A DNA stretch of 64,000 nt from Burkholderiales bacterium C2 (lineage in GTDB: Bacteria > Pseudomonadota > Gammaproteobacteria > Burkholderiales > Burkholderiaceae_C), in NCBI GenBank assembly GCA_005503085.1, contig SCOI01000001.1:310001-374000 (forward strand), read 5' to 3'. A program made the translations under genes and the position numbers. The notes beneath the pieces were generated by a model. It ran no database searches. It was not told the DNA's origin and saw only the letters and a list, made by a program, of their open reading frames with translations. Below, one piece after another: positions 24,134-32,241 of this stretch. How positions within the stretch are numbered: position 1 is the stretch's first letter; the number at the start of each line of letters is the position of its first letter.

Positions 24134-25593
24134 AAGCGACCCAGGCCGCGCGGCAACTCAATGAGCGCCTGGCGCTCAAGTGGGCGCGGCTGAGCCTGGA
24201 CTTCCTGCCTTTTGCCGACGTGGCCAGCCAGGAGCTGCCGCTGAGCCGGCTGCTGCGTCTGGCGCTGTTCCAGGTTTCGGTGGGCATGGCTTATGCGCTG
24301 ATGGTCGGCACCTTGAACCGGGTGATGATCGTCGAGCTGGGCGTGTCCGCCTGGCTGGTGGCGCTGATGGTGGCGCTGCCGCTGCTGGTGGCGCCGTTTC
24401 GCGCGCTGGTCGGCTATCGCTCCGACATCCATCTGTCGGCGCTGGGCTGGCGGCGCGTGCCCTATCTGTGGTTTGGCTCGCTCTTGCAGTTCGGCGGCCT
24501 GGCCATCATGCCTTTCGCGCTGATCCTCTTGCAGCCCGGCGCGGACACGCAACCCGGCGGCGCGGTGATCGGCCATATCGCCGCCTGCCTGGCCTTCCTG
24601 ATGGTGGGCGCCGGCATGCAGACCACGCAGACCGCCGGCCTGGCCCTGGCCACCGATCAGGCCGCGCCCGAGGCCCGGCCGCGGGTCGTCGCGCTGATGT
24701 ATCTGATGCTGCTGGCCGGCATGGTGCTGTCCAGCGTGCTGTTCAGCCTGGTGCTGCAGGACTTCACGGCCACCCGGCTGGCCGGCGTCGTGCAGGGCGC
24801 GGCGATGCTGACCATGCTGTTCAACACCATCGCGCTGTGGAAGCAGGAGGCGCGCGGCAGCGTGCCGCGCCGCAGCGAGGCCTCGGCCCCGCAGCCGCCG
24901 TTTCGCGAGGTCTGGCGGCGCTTTGCCGGCCAGCCGAAGACCCGCCGCTTCCTGGTCGCGGTGGCCCTGGGCACGGCCGCCTTCAATATGCAGGACATCG
25001 TGCTGGAGCCCTACGGCGGCGCGATCCTGAAGCTCTCGGTCTCCGCCACCAGCCTGCTGACCGCCGGTCTGGCCCTGGGCTCGGTGCTGGCCTTTGCGAT
25101 CGCCGCACGCCTGCTGCGGCGCGGCTTCGACGCGCACCGGCTTGCGGCCATCGGCCTGCTGATCGGCATCTGCGCCTTCTCGGCGGTGATTTTCGCGGCG
25201 CCGCTCGACTCGAGCCTGCTGTTTCGCGCCGGCAACTTTCTGATCGGCCTGGGCGGCGGCCTGTTCGCCGTCAGCACGCTTTTTGTTGCGATGAGCCTGG
25301 AGCGCGACGGCCTGGCCGGCCTGGCGCTGGGCGCCTGGGGCGCGATGCAGGCCACGGCCGGCGGCATCGCGGTGGCCCTGGGCGGCGCGCTGCGCGACGG
25401 CTTCGAGACCCTGGCCGCCACCGGCTGGCTGGGTACGGCGATGTCCGAGCCGCAGGTGGCCTACAGCATCGTCTATCACCTGGAGATCGCGCTGCTGTTC
25501 GGCACGCTGATCGCCATCGGTCCCCTGGTGCGCCCGGCCGGCGCGCCTCAACCATCCCGCCAGCGCTTCGGCCTGGCCGAGTTCCCAGGCTAG
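24130..25593 (+). CDS. lhaA: LH1 assembly protein LhaA (PucC family)
   Basis: 487-aa membrane protein with about 12 hydrophobic segments, required in Rhodobacter for LH1 assembly and thought to help insert pigments. Family signatures are TLNRVMIVELGVSAWLVALM, FRALVGYRSD and GWRRVPYLWFG. The location between bchM and puhA is the classical one. Overlaps bchM by 4 bp. Paralogous to the Bch2 protein at 10230-11558. Confidence 0.93.
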   Translation: MKATQAARQLNERLALKWARLSLDFLPFADVASQELPLSRLLRLALFQVSVGMAYALMVGTLNRVMIVELGVSAWLVALMVALPLLVAPFRALVGYRSDIHLSALGWRRVPYLWFGSLLQFGGLAIMPFALILLQPGADTQPGGAVIGHIAACLAFLMVGAGMQTTQTAGLALATDQAAPEARPRVVALMYLMLLAGMVLSSVLFSLVLQDFTATRLAGVVQGAAMLTMLFNTIALWKQEARGSVPRRSEASAPQPPFREVWRRFAGQPKTRRFLVAVALGTAAFNMQDIVLEPYGGAILKLSVSATSLLTAGLALGSVLAFAIAARLLRRGFDAHRLAAIGLLIGICAFSAVIFAAPLDSSLLFRAGNFLIGLGGGLFAVSTLFVAMSLERDGLAGLALGAWGAMQATAGGIAVALGGALRDGFETLAATGWLGTAMSEPQVAYSIVYHLEIALLFGTLIAIGPLVRPAGAPQPSRQRFGLAEFPG

Positions 25594-25602
25594 GAGGCTT
25601 CC

Positions 25603-26367
25603 ATGCAAACCGGTGCCATCACAGGCTATATCGACGTCGCCCAACTCGCGCTCTATGCGTTCTGGATCTTTTTCGCGGGCCTGATCTATTACCTGCACCG
25701 CGAGAACAAGCGCGAGGGCTATCCGCTGGAGTCCGACCGCTCGGCCTCCATCACCGTGCAGGGCTGGCCCTCGGTGCCCGATCCCAAGACCTACCGCCTG
25801 GCCAATGGCGAGTCGGTCAGCGCGCCGAACGGCAAGGCCGCGAACCAGCCGCCGGTGCATGAGGGCGCCTACCGCGGCGCGCCGCTGCAGCCCGAGCAGA
25901 GCGGCAGCGCGCTGCTGCTGGCCGGCGTCGGGCCGGGCAGTTGGAACGACCGCGCCGATGTGGCCGATGTGACCTACGAGGGCCTGACCAAGATCGTGCC
26001 GCTGCGCGTGGCGGATGGCTTCGGCGTCGCGCGGCAGGACGTCGATCCGCGCGGCCTGCCGGTGCTGGGGGATGACGGGGTCGAGGGCGGCCGGGTCATC
26101 GATCTGTGGGTGGACCGCTCGGAGATGCTGTTCCGCTATCTGGAGCTGGAGGTGGCCGGTGGCGCCAGAGTGCTGCTGCCGATGAACTTCGCCCGCGTCG
26201 AGCAGCGCCGCATCCGGGTCAAGTCCATCCTGGGCCACCAGTTCGCCCAGGTGCCCCAGACCCGCCAGCCCGAGCAGGTGACCTTGCTGGAAGAAGAAAA
26301 GATCATGGCCTATTACGGCGCCGGCACCTTGTACGCGACGCCACAACGTCAGGAGCCGCTGCTGTGA
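25603..26367 (+). CDS. puhA: Photosynthetic reaction centre H subunit PuhA
   Basis: 254-aa H subunit that caps the cytoplasmic face of the reaction centre and helps proton delivery to QB. One N-terminal membrane helix (about residues 12-31, LALYAFWIFFAGLIYYLHR) is followed by REGYPLESD and the PRC-barrel domain with VWVDRSE-like IDLWVDRSEMLFRYLE. The ATG follows AGGAGG by 6 nt. The gene ends at TGA overlapping the GTG start of puhB. Confidence 0.97.
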   Translation: MQTGAITGYIDVAQLALYAFWIFFAGLIYYLHRENKREGYPLESDRSASITVQGWPSVPDPKTYRLANGESVSAPNGKAANQPPVHEGAYRGAPLQPEQSGSALLLAGVGPGSWNDRADVADVTYEGLTKIVPLRVADGFGVARQDVDPRGLPVLGDDGVEGGRVIDLWVDRSEMLFRYLELEVAGGARVLLPMNFARVEQRRIRVKSILGHQFAQVPQTRQPEQVTLLEEEKIMAYYGAGTLYATPQRQEPLL

Positions 26368-27092
26368 AAGCTGTGAAGCACAACAACGTGGTGGACCTGC
26401 TCACGCCCGCGCATGAGCATGAGTTCGAGGCGGCCCATGGCCTGCCCGAGGCCCTACCGGCCGGCGAGACGCAGCTCTGGCAGGGCAGCCCCGACGCGCT
26501 GCTGATGGCCCGCCAGGCCCTGCATCTGGACCTGCTGCTGATCTATTTCGGCGCGCTGCTGGCCTGGCGCGGCCTCGGCAGCTGGTATGACGGCGAGCCG
26601 CTGGGCCAGACCCTGCTGGCCATGGCCGGCATGCTGGCGCCCATTGTGCTGGCCCTGGGCCTGATCGGCACCCTCGCCTGGCTGATGGCGCGCAGCACGG
26701 TCTACACCATCACCAACCGACGCATCGTGATGCGGGTCGGCGTGGTGCTGAGCATCACCTTCAACCTGCCGTTTGCGCAGATCGCCTCGGCCGGTTTTCG
26801 CGCCCGCGGCAAGTCCGGCGACATCGTGCTGAGCCTGGCCGGCAGCGACCGCATCGCCTATCTGCATCTGTGGCCCCATGTGCGGCCCTGGCAGCTCAAG
26901 CGCACCCAGCCAATGCTGCGCGCGCTGGCCGATGCCAAGACCGTCGCGCAGACTCTGGCCACCGCGCTGGCGCAGGCCGAGGCGGCCCGCTCGGCGCTGC
27001 CGGTGCGGGCCGTCGGCCGGGTCGATGCACGCAGCGGCATGCCGACCCTGGTCTCGAACCCTCGGGCCGGCGCACTGGCCCAGAACACCTGA
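26364..27092 (+). CDS. puhB: Photosynthetic complex assembly protein PuhB
   Basis: 242-aa membrane protein with a PH-like domain, needed for reaction-centre assembly in Rhodobacter. Two to three hydrophobic segments (about 56-110) are followed by YTITNRRIVMRVGVVLSITF, the typical PuhB stretch. The start is GTG at 26364, supported by AGGAG 8 nt upstream and by overlap with the puhA stop; there is no suitable ATG. Confidence 0.92.
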   Translation: MKAVKHNNVVDLLTPAHEHEFEAAHGLPEALPAGETQLWQGSPDALLMARQALHLDLLLIYFGALLAWRGLGSWYDGEPLGQTLLAMAGMLAPIVLALGLIGTLAWLMARSTVYTITNRRIVMRVGVVLSITFNLPFAQIASAGFRARGKSGDIVLSLAGSDRIAYLHLWPHVRPWQLKRTQPMLRALADAKTVAQTLATALAQAEAARSALPVRAVGRVDARSGMPTLVSNPRAGALAQNT

Positions 27093-27102
27093 GGAGTCCT
27101 CC

Positions 27103-27573
27103 ATGTCGCCCGAACTGCAATCCAAGCTGCCCATGCTCCCGCTCGCAGCCATGGCGGCCCTGGTGCTGAGCAGCCTGATCGGCGTCGGCCTGGTGCGGCT
27201 CGCCGGCCTGAGCGCCCAGCAGCAACCCGACGCGGCCACGCTGGCCGTGCGCCAGCTGCGCTTCGAGGACCGCGACGATGGCGGCATCGAGGTGCGCGAC
27301 GCCCGCAGCGGCGCGCTGCTGGACACGGTGGCGCCGGGCACCAACGGCTTTCTGCGCAGCACCATGCGCGGCCTGGTGCGCGAGCGCAAACGCCAGGGCC
27401 TGGGGCCCGAGACGCCATTCGAACTGCTGGGCCGCTCCGACGGCCGGCTCACGCTCGTCGACCCCGGCACCGGCCGGCGCGTCGATCTCGAATCCTTCGG
27501 CCCCAGCAACTCGGCGGTGTTCGCCCGGCTGATGTCTGCCGCCCCTGGAGAACGCCATGTCGCACAGCGCTGA
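27103..27573 (+). CDS. puhC: Photosynthetic complex assembly protein PuhC
   Basis: 156 aa with one N-terminal membrane anchor (about residues 12-34) and a periplasmic domain that includes [13 protein letters not shown] and [17 protein letters not shown], the PuhC signature. It assists reaction-centre/LH1 assembly. A GAGGAG site precedes the ATG at 27103. The end overlaps the start of acsF by 17 bp. Confidence 0.92.
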   Translation: MSPELQSKLPMLPLAAMAALVLSSLIGVGLVRLAGLSAQQQPDAATLAVRQLRFEDRDDGGIEVRDARSGALLDTVAPGTNGFLRSTMRGLVRERKRQGLGPETPFELLGRSDGRLTLVDPGTGRRVDLESFGPSNSAVFARLMSAAPGERHVAQR

Positions 27574-28639
27574 ACAAACCTTGCAGAGCCCCGAGGATGC
27601 CGCCCGCCTGGCCAAGGCCGAGACGGTGCTGACGCCGCGCTTCTACACCACCGACTATGCGGCGATGGACCGGCTCGATGTGAGCCCGATACGCGCCGAG
27701 TGGGACGCGATGCTGGCCGAGTACGAGGGCGACAACAACCACGACCATTTCCAGCGCACGCCCGAGTTCGCCGCCGAGGTGGCCGCGCTGTCGGCCCAGT
27801 GGTCGCCGCAGCTGCGGCGCGATTTCCAGGAGTTCCTGGTCAGCTCGCTCACGAGCGAATACTCCGGCTGCGTGCTCTACAACGAGATCCAGAAGCACGT
27901 CAGCAACCCCGACATCAAGGCGCTGATGCGCTATATGACGCGCGACGAATCGCGCCATGCCAACTTCATCAACCAGTCGCTGAAGGACTTCGGCCTCGGC
28001 GTCGATCTGGTCAACCTCAAGCGCAGCAAGGCCTACACCTACTTCAAGCCCAAGTACATCTTCTACGCGACCTATCTGTCCGAGAAGATCGGCTATGCCC
28101 GCTACATCACGATCTACCGCCAGCTCGAGCGCCACCCCGAGTTGCGCTTTCACCCGATCTTTCGCTGGTTCGAGCGCTGGTGCAATGACGAGTTCCGCCA
28201 CGGCGAGTCCTTCGCGCTGATCATGCGCGCCCAGCCCGGCCTGCTCAGCGGCGCCAACAAGCTGTGGATCCGCTTCTTCCTGCTGGCCGTTTACGCCACC
28301 ATGTATGTGCGCGACCACACGCGGCCCTGGCTGTCCGAGGCGCTGGGCATGGACCCGAGCGACTACGACTACAAGGTCTTCGACATCACCACCGAGATCA
28401 GCCGCCAGGTCTTCCCACTGAGCCTGGACACCGACCACCCGGCCTTCCGCGCCGGTATGGATAGGCTGTGCAGCATCTCGGCCGCCGCCGAGCGGGCCAA
28501 GCAGCGCGGCGGGCTGGTGGGCCGGCTGCAGCAAGGCCTGTGCGCCGCACGCGCCGCGCTGTGCTTCGGCCGGCTCTATCTGCTGCCCACCCTCAAGCAC
28601 GAGCTGCCGCGCGAGATGCGCGTGGCGCCGAGCTGGTAG
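27557..28639 (+). CDS. acsF: Aerobic Mg-protoporphyrin IX monomethyl ester cyclase AcsF
   Basis: 360-aa diiron oxygenase that forms ring E of bacteriochlorophyll using O2. Diiron ligands are visible in [26 protein letters not shown] and the later [11 protein letters not shown], the AcsF E...ExxH pattern. No oxygen-independent bchE is seen in the window, so the cyclase step here is aerobic as far as visible. The start overlaps puhC; GGAG sits 6 nt upstream. Confidence 0.96.
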   Translation: MSHSAEQTLQSPEDAARLAKAETVLTPRFYTTDYAAMDRLDVSPIRAEWDAMLAEYEGDNNHDHFQRTPEFAAEVAALSAQWSPQLRRDFQEFLVSSLTSEYSGCVLYNEIQKHVSNPDIKALMRYMTRDESRHANFINQSLKDFGLGVDLVNLKRSKAYTYFKPKYIFYATYLSEKIGYARYITIYRQLERHPELRFHPIFRWFERWCNDEFRHGESFALIMRAQPGLLSGANKLWIRFFLLAVYATMYVRDHTRPWLSEALGMDPSDYDYKVFDITTEISRQVFPLSLDTDHPAFRAGMDRLCSISAAAERAKQRGGLVGRLQQGLCAARAALCFGRLYLLPTLKHELPREMRVAPSW

Positions 28640-28922
28640 GCCACAGGGCAGGCAAAGGCATTGACTGACATGAAACAGCTCTTGCCGGAGTCGCAGGGCG
28701 GCACCTTGCCCCAAAGCTCCGTGTCCCCCGGGCCGGGTACGGCCCTCCTCCTTTACCTGCGCTTTGGGGCAAGGCACCGCCCTGCTTGCGCAGCAAACGC
28801 CGGTGCTCGATTGCCTCGGGTTGTGGACGGCCCCACCCGCAGCCCGAGGCTTTGCACGGCTCGGCGCTCAATCCGCAGTTGTATGCGTCGCGGGTCGCGC
28901 GCAGCGCGGTGGAGCAACTGAT
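28640..28922. other. Structured gap between acsF and puhE
   Basis: This 283-bp gap interrupts an otherwise tightly packed operon. It contains a long inverted repeat (28694-28784) and a second smaller one (CCTCGGG/CCCGAGG, about 28817-28852). Open frames here are not protein-like. Confidence 0.5.
28694..28784. repeat. 24-bp inverted repeat after acsF
   Basis: Arms at 28694-28717 and 28761-28784 (around CTTGCCCCAAAGC / GCTTTGGGGCAAG) match at 22 of 24 positions with a 43-bp spacer. It may be an mRNA stabiliser, a partial terminator or a miniature repeat element. No T-run follows the second arm. Confidence 0.75.
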
Positions 28923-29690
28923 ATGCAACACGGCTGGCCCGCGCTCTACACCCTGCTGCTGTGGTGGTTCAGCACCGGTGTGATCCTGTATCTGAACGGT
29001 CTGCCGCGCGCCACGCACAAATGGACTTTTGGCGCGGCCACCGTGCTGCTGGGCGTCGCGCTGCTGGGCGTGGCGGCCTCGGCCGACGACACCCGGATCA
29101 GCGGCGCGTACCTCGCCTTCACCGCTGCGCTGATGGTCTGGGCCTGGCAGGAGATCGGTTTTCTGCTCGGCTATGTGACCGGCCCACGCCGCGTCGCCTG
29201 CCCCAGCGGCGCGCGCGGCTGGCGCCGGGTCGGCCTGGCGGTGCTGGCCATCCTCTATCACGAGCTGGCACTGATCGTGCTGGGCGCGGCGATCGCGCTG
29301 CTGAGCTGGGGTCAGCCCAATCAGCTGGCGCTGTGGACCTTTGCGGTGTTGTGGCTGATGCGCCTGTCGGCCAAGCTGAACGTCTTTCTTGGCGTGCGCA
29401 ATCTCAACGAGCAGTTCCTGCCCGAGCACTTGCGCTATATGCACAGCTATTTCCGCCAGCGCCCCGGCAATGCGCTTTTTCCCGTCACGGTGATCGCGAT
29501 CACCGCGCTGGCCGCCGCCGCCTGGCACAGCGCTGTGGCCAGCTCGGTGAGCGTCTTCGACGCGACGGCCTGCAGCTTTGTCGCGATGCTCTTGAGCCTG
29601 GCCCTGCTGGAGCACTGGTTCATGGTGCTGCCGCTGCCCAGCGAGAAGCTCTGGGACTGGGGTCTGCGTTCGCGCGCGCCGCACGCCTGA
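28923..29690 (+). CDS. puhE: Photosynthetic complex protein PuhE (DUF3623)
   Basis: 255-aa polytopic membrane protein with about seven hydrophobic helices. It is recognised by the start MQHGWPALYTLLLWWFSTG, by NGLPRATHKWTF, and by RLSAKLNVFLGVRNLNEQFLP, the PuhE signature. In Rhodobacter, PuhE influences bacteriochlorophyll supply. The ATG at 28923 lies beyond the inverted-repeat gap; no strong Shine-Dalgarno is seen. Confidence 0.9.
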   Translation: MQHGWPALYTLLLWWFSTGVILYLNGLPRATHKWTFGAATVLLGVALLGVAASADDTRISGAYLAFTAALMVWAWQEIGFLLGYVTGPRRVACPSGARGWRRVGLAVLAILYHELALIVLGAAIALLSWGQPNQLALWTFAVLWLMRLSAKLNVFLGVRNLNEQFLPEHLRYMHSYFRQRPGNALFPVTVIAITALAAAAWHSAVASSVSVFDATACSFVAMLLSLALLEHWFMVLPLPSEKLWDWGLRSRAPHA

Positions 29691-29694
29691 CACC

Positions 29695-30636
29695 GTGCGC
29701 AAGAAGAGAACCGCGATCTTGATCCTCATCGCGCTGGCGCTGTTCGGTCTCGCCGCCTGGGCCTGGACGCCCGATCTGCCGCAGGCGGAGCTGGACGCCA
29801 AATACTTGCGCCAGCCCGGTGACCGGGTCGCCTTGCGCGCCCTGCCCGGCGTGCAGCTGCATCTGCGCGACAGCGGCCCAAAGGACGGACCGCCCCTGTT
29901 GCTGATCCACGGCTTCGGCGCCAGCCTGCACACCTGGGAGCCCTGGGCCGAGGCGCTGTCAGAGACTTACCGCGTCATCCGCATCGACCTGCCCGGCAGC
30001 GGCCTGAGCCCGCCTGACCCCAGCGGCGTCTACACCGACGCCCGCAGCGAGCAGTTGCTGCTGGCCTTGCTCGATCAGCTGGGCGTAGGCGCCGTCACGC
30101 TGATCGGCCACTCGATCGGCGGGCGCATCGCCTGGGGCCTCGCGGCGCGGCATCCCGAGCGCGTGGCGCGCCTGGTGCTGATCGCCCCGGACGGTTTCGC
30201 CAGCCCCGGTTTCGATTACGGCCAGGCGCCCGAGGTGCCGGCCAGCCTGAAGCTGATGAGCCATGTGTTGCCCCGCCCGGTGCTGCGCATGAGCCTGAGC
30301 GCCGCCTATGCCAACCCCGACACGCTCAACGAGCGCCTGACGGCCCGCTATTTCGATCTAATGCGCGCCCCGGGGGCACGGCCCGCGCTGCTGGCCCGCA
30401 TGCAGCAGACCGTGCTCAGCGATCCCCGGCCCCAGTTGCAGCGCATCCAAGCGCCCACCCTGCTGATCTGGGGCGAACAGGACGCGATGATCCCCTTCAG
30501 CAACGCCGCCGACTATCTCGCCGCCCTGCCCCGCGCCCGCCTGGCCGCCCTGCCCGGCATCGGCCATCTGCCGCAGGAAGAACAGCCCGGCCGCGGGCTG
30601 GCGGCGCTGCAGGCCTTTCTGCGCGAAGGCCAATGA
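29695..30636 (+). CDS. Membrane-anchored or exported alpha/beta hydrolase
   Basis: 313 aa starting at a GTG 4 bp after puhE. An N-terminal hydrophobic segment (ILILIALALFGLAAWAW) anchors or exports it. The alpha/beta hydrolase core has LLLIHGFGASLHTWEP, the nucleophile elbow GHSIGG, an acid in LLIWGEQDAMIP and the histidine in PGIGHLPQEE, so a full Ser-Asp-His triad seems present. It lies at the end of the puh operon. The substrate is unknown; it is not a close BchO match. Confidence 0.8.
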   Translation: MRKKRTAILILIALALFGLAAWAWTPDLPQAELDAKYLRQPGDRVALRALPGVQLHLRDSGPKDGPPLLLIHGFGASLHTWEPWAEALSETYRVIRIDLPGSGLSPPDPSGVYTDARSEQLLLALLDQLGVGAVTLIGHSIGGRIAWGLAARHPERVARLVLIAPDGFASPGFDYGQAPEVPASLKLMSHVLPRPVLRMSLSAAYANPDTLNERLTARYFDLMRAPGARPALLARMQQTVLSDPRPQLQRIQAPTLLIWGEQDAMIPFSNAADYLAALPRARLAALPGIGHLPQEEQPGRGLAALQAFLREGQ

Positions 30637-30676
30637 CGGGCAATACCTGACCCTGTGACCAGGGTGCTGAGGCATC

Positions 30677-31345
30677 ATGCGGTGCATGAGCACAGCAAGT
30701 AGCGGCCTCGCCGCACGCCTGAAAGACGCCACACGCGAGCTGCACCGCCAGGCCGAGCGCAGCGGCGTGATGGCCGAGCTGATGCAGGGCCGCATCAGCC
30801 GCGAGACGTATTGCCTGCTGCTGCGCAATCTGCAGCCGATTTATGCGGCGCTGGAAGCGGGGCTGGATGCCCACCATCCCACCGACCCGAATGTGCAGCG
30901 GCTCTGGCGTCCCGAGTTGCGCCGGCTGGCGGCGCTGGAGCAGGACCTGGATCACTTGCATGCCGGCGTCGACTGGCGCCTTGATTTGCCTGTACTGGGC
31001 GCGGCGGCGGAGTACGCCGAACGGCTTGAGCGCCTGGCCCGGACCGACCCCGTGCTGCTGATTCCCCATGCCTATCTGCGCTACCTCGGCGATCTGCATG
31101 GCGGGCAGATGCTGGCGCGCATCGTGAGGCAGGGCTTCGGGTTGCAGGGCGAGCTGGGTACGGCTTTCTATGCCTTCGGGGACGAGGATGCCCAACTGCT
31201 TGAGCGGCTGAAGCGGGAGTTCAGGGCGGGGCTGGATGGGCTGGTGCTAACGCCAGCGCAGCAAGATGCGGTTGTGGGAGAGGCGTGTGAGGGGTTCAGG
31301 CTGCATGGGAAGGTGTTTGGTGATGTGCAGGTGGGGCCATGCTAG
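30677..31345 (+). CDS. hmuO: Haem oxygenase (biliverdin-forming, BphO/HmuO type)
   Basis: 222-aa haem oxygenase. The proximal haem ligand is His23 in TRELHRQAER, and the distal-helix signature YLGDLHGGQML is near residues 135-145. It opens haem to biliverdin IX-alpha, the chromophore precursor of bacteriophytochromes. A bacteriophytochrome gene lies 900 bp away on the opposite strand, so supply of its chromophore is the likely role. The start is either the ATG at 30677 (GAGG 4 nt upstream) or the ATG at 30686. Confidence 0.9.
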   Translation: MRCMSTASSGLAARLKDATRELHRQAERSGVMAELMQGRISRETYCLLLRNLQPIYAALEAGLDAHHPTDPNVQRLWRPELRRLAALEQDLDHLHAGVDWRLDLPVLGAAAEYAERLERLARTDPVLLIPHAYLRYLGDLHGGQMLARIVRQGFGLQGELGTAFYAFGDEDAQLLERLKREFRAGLDGLVLTPAQQDAVVGEACEGFRLHGKVFGDVQVGPC

Positions 31346-31575
31346 AGAGCAGGTAGCGGCTACTGAGGTGCTATGTCATCCGCATGCCGCAACTGCAGGT
31401 TCTTGATCCAGCCGTCGGGTACACGCATCACTTCCTCCAAATTCGGTCACGATGCAGATCCAGGCACCTTCAGGCGACTGGGGTCGGCCAGGCTTTCGGG
31501 GGAAACCGTTCGCTTCCTGCCCTCCCCTGACTTCCCGATCAACCATCACCAAAGAGCCTTTTCTTGGTCTATCTC
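31346..31575. other. Gap between haem oxygenase and antitoxin genes
   Basis: 230 bp. On the minus strand an ATG at 31428 with a GGAGGAAG site opens a 22-codon frame (MRVPDGWIKNLQLRHADD..., stop at 31360). It may be a truncated gene remnant. Nothing else is recognised. Confidence 0.35.
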
Positions 31576-31860
31576 TCAGCCACCAATCGGCTCAAAGCTA
31601 ATCTTCAGTTTCGCCCCCACCGCCTGCGCGAATTTCTCAAGCGTGCGGGTTGACGGCGTCGTGCGGCCCGCCTCAAGCCGCGCGATATTGCCCTGTGTCG
31701 TGTGCATGCGCTGCGCCACTTCTTCCTGGGTCAGACCGGCGCGACTGCGTGCCTGCGCGATGGCGGCGGCGAGCGCAAATTCCTCTTCCAGCGCGTCATA
31801 CGCCTCTTGATAGGCCGGGTCTTTTGCCCAGCGCTCATGCAGGGTCTTGAGCTTGGTCAT
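31576..31860 (-). CDS. XRE-family antitoxin (HigA-like)
   Basis: 94-aa helix-turn-helix protein. The XRE domain (about residues 33-88) reads ARSRAGLTQEEVAQRMHTTQ then IARLEAGRTTPS. The gene overlaps the stop of the upstream toxin-like gene by 4 bp (ATGA), the toxin-first order typical of higBA modules. It would neutralise the toxin and bind the operator upstream of the pair. Confidence 0.88.
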   Translation of the reverse strand: MTKLKTLHERWAKDPAYQEAYDALEEEFALAAAIAQARSRAGLTQEEVAQRMHTTQGNIARLEAGRTTPSTRTLEKFAQAVGAKLKISFEPIGG

Positions 31861-32177
31861 CTGAGCTCCTTGGCCCGCTGACGGGCCAGTTCCAGTTCTT
31901 GTTTCGGGGTCTTCTGCGTCTTCTTGATGAAGACCCGCAGGATCACCACACGCTGTTGAACCGCTGTCAGGTAGATCGCCCTGGCGATGCCGTCCCGGCC
32001 GCGAATGCGAAGCTCCCAGAGCTTGTCCTCCAGATGCTTCACCGTGTCAGCCGGCAGGCCTTGAAAGCCGACGGACTCGATCAGCATGCCCAGGCGAACC
32101 AGACGGGCCCGCATATCTACAGGCAAAGCGCCGATCTCATCGTCCACCGTCGCGTTGAGCGTCTCAACCGTCCACAT
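31857..32177 (-). CDS. RelE/HigB-family toxin (Gp49-like)
   Basis: 106 aa of the phage-derived Gp49-like/HigB ribonuclease toxin family, recognised by VKHLEDKLWELRIRGRDGIARAIY and RVVILRVFIKKTQKTPKQELELA. Such toxins cleave mRNA on the ribosome. First gene of the pair; a palindromic AT-rich operator lies 9 bp upstream. The pair separates the haem oxygenase from the bacteriophytochrome. Confidence 0.88.
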   Translation of the reverse strand: MWTVETLNATVDDEIGALPVDMRARLVRLGMLIESVGFQGLPADTVKHLEDKLWELRIRGRDGIARAIYLTAVQQRVVILRVFIKKTQKTPKQELELARQRAKELR

Positions 32178-32185
32178 CGCCGATC

Positions 32186-32201
32186 ATATCAAAAATGATA
32201 T
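32186..32201. promoter_or_regulatory. Palindromic operator of the toxin-antitoxin pair
   Basis: ATATCA-AAAA-TGATAT, a perfect 6-bp inverted repeat just upstream of the toxin start in an otherwise GC-rich region. Probably the autoregulatory site bound by the antitoxin. Confidence 0.65.
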
Positions 32202-32241
32202 AAATCGAAGTTGTCGGAGCCGCCACGCCGGGCTGCCCACC

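Noticed and set aside
28661-28921. Open frames between acsF and puhE on the plus strand
   Set aside because: They lie across a large inverted repeat, lack a recognisable product and look like non-coding GC-rich frames.
31360-31428. 22-codon minus-strand frame with a strong GGAGG site downstream of the antitoxin gene
   Set aside because: Too short to support as a gene. Noted only as a possible remnant.
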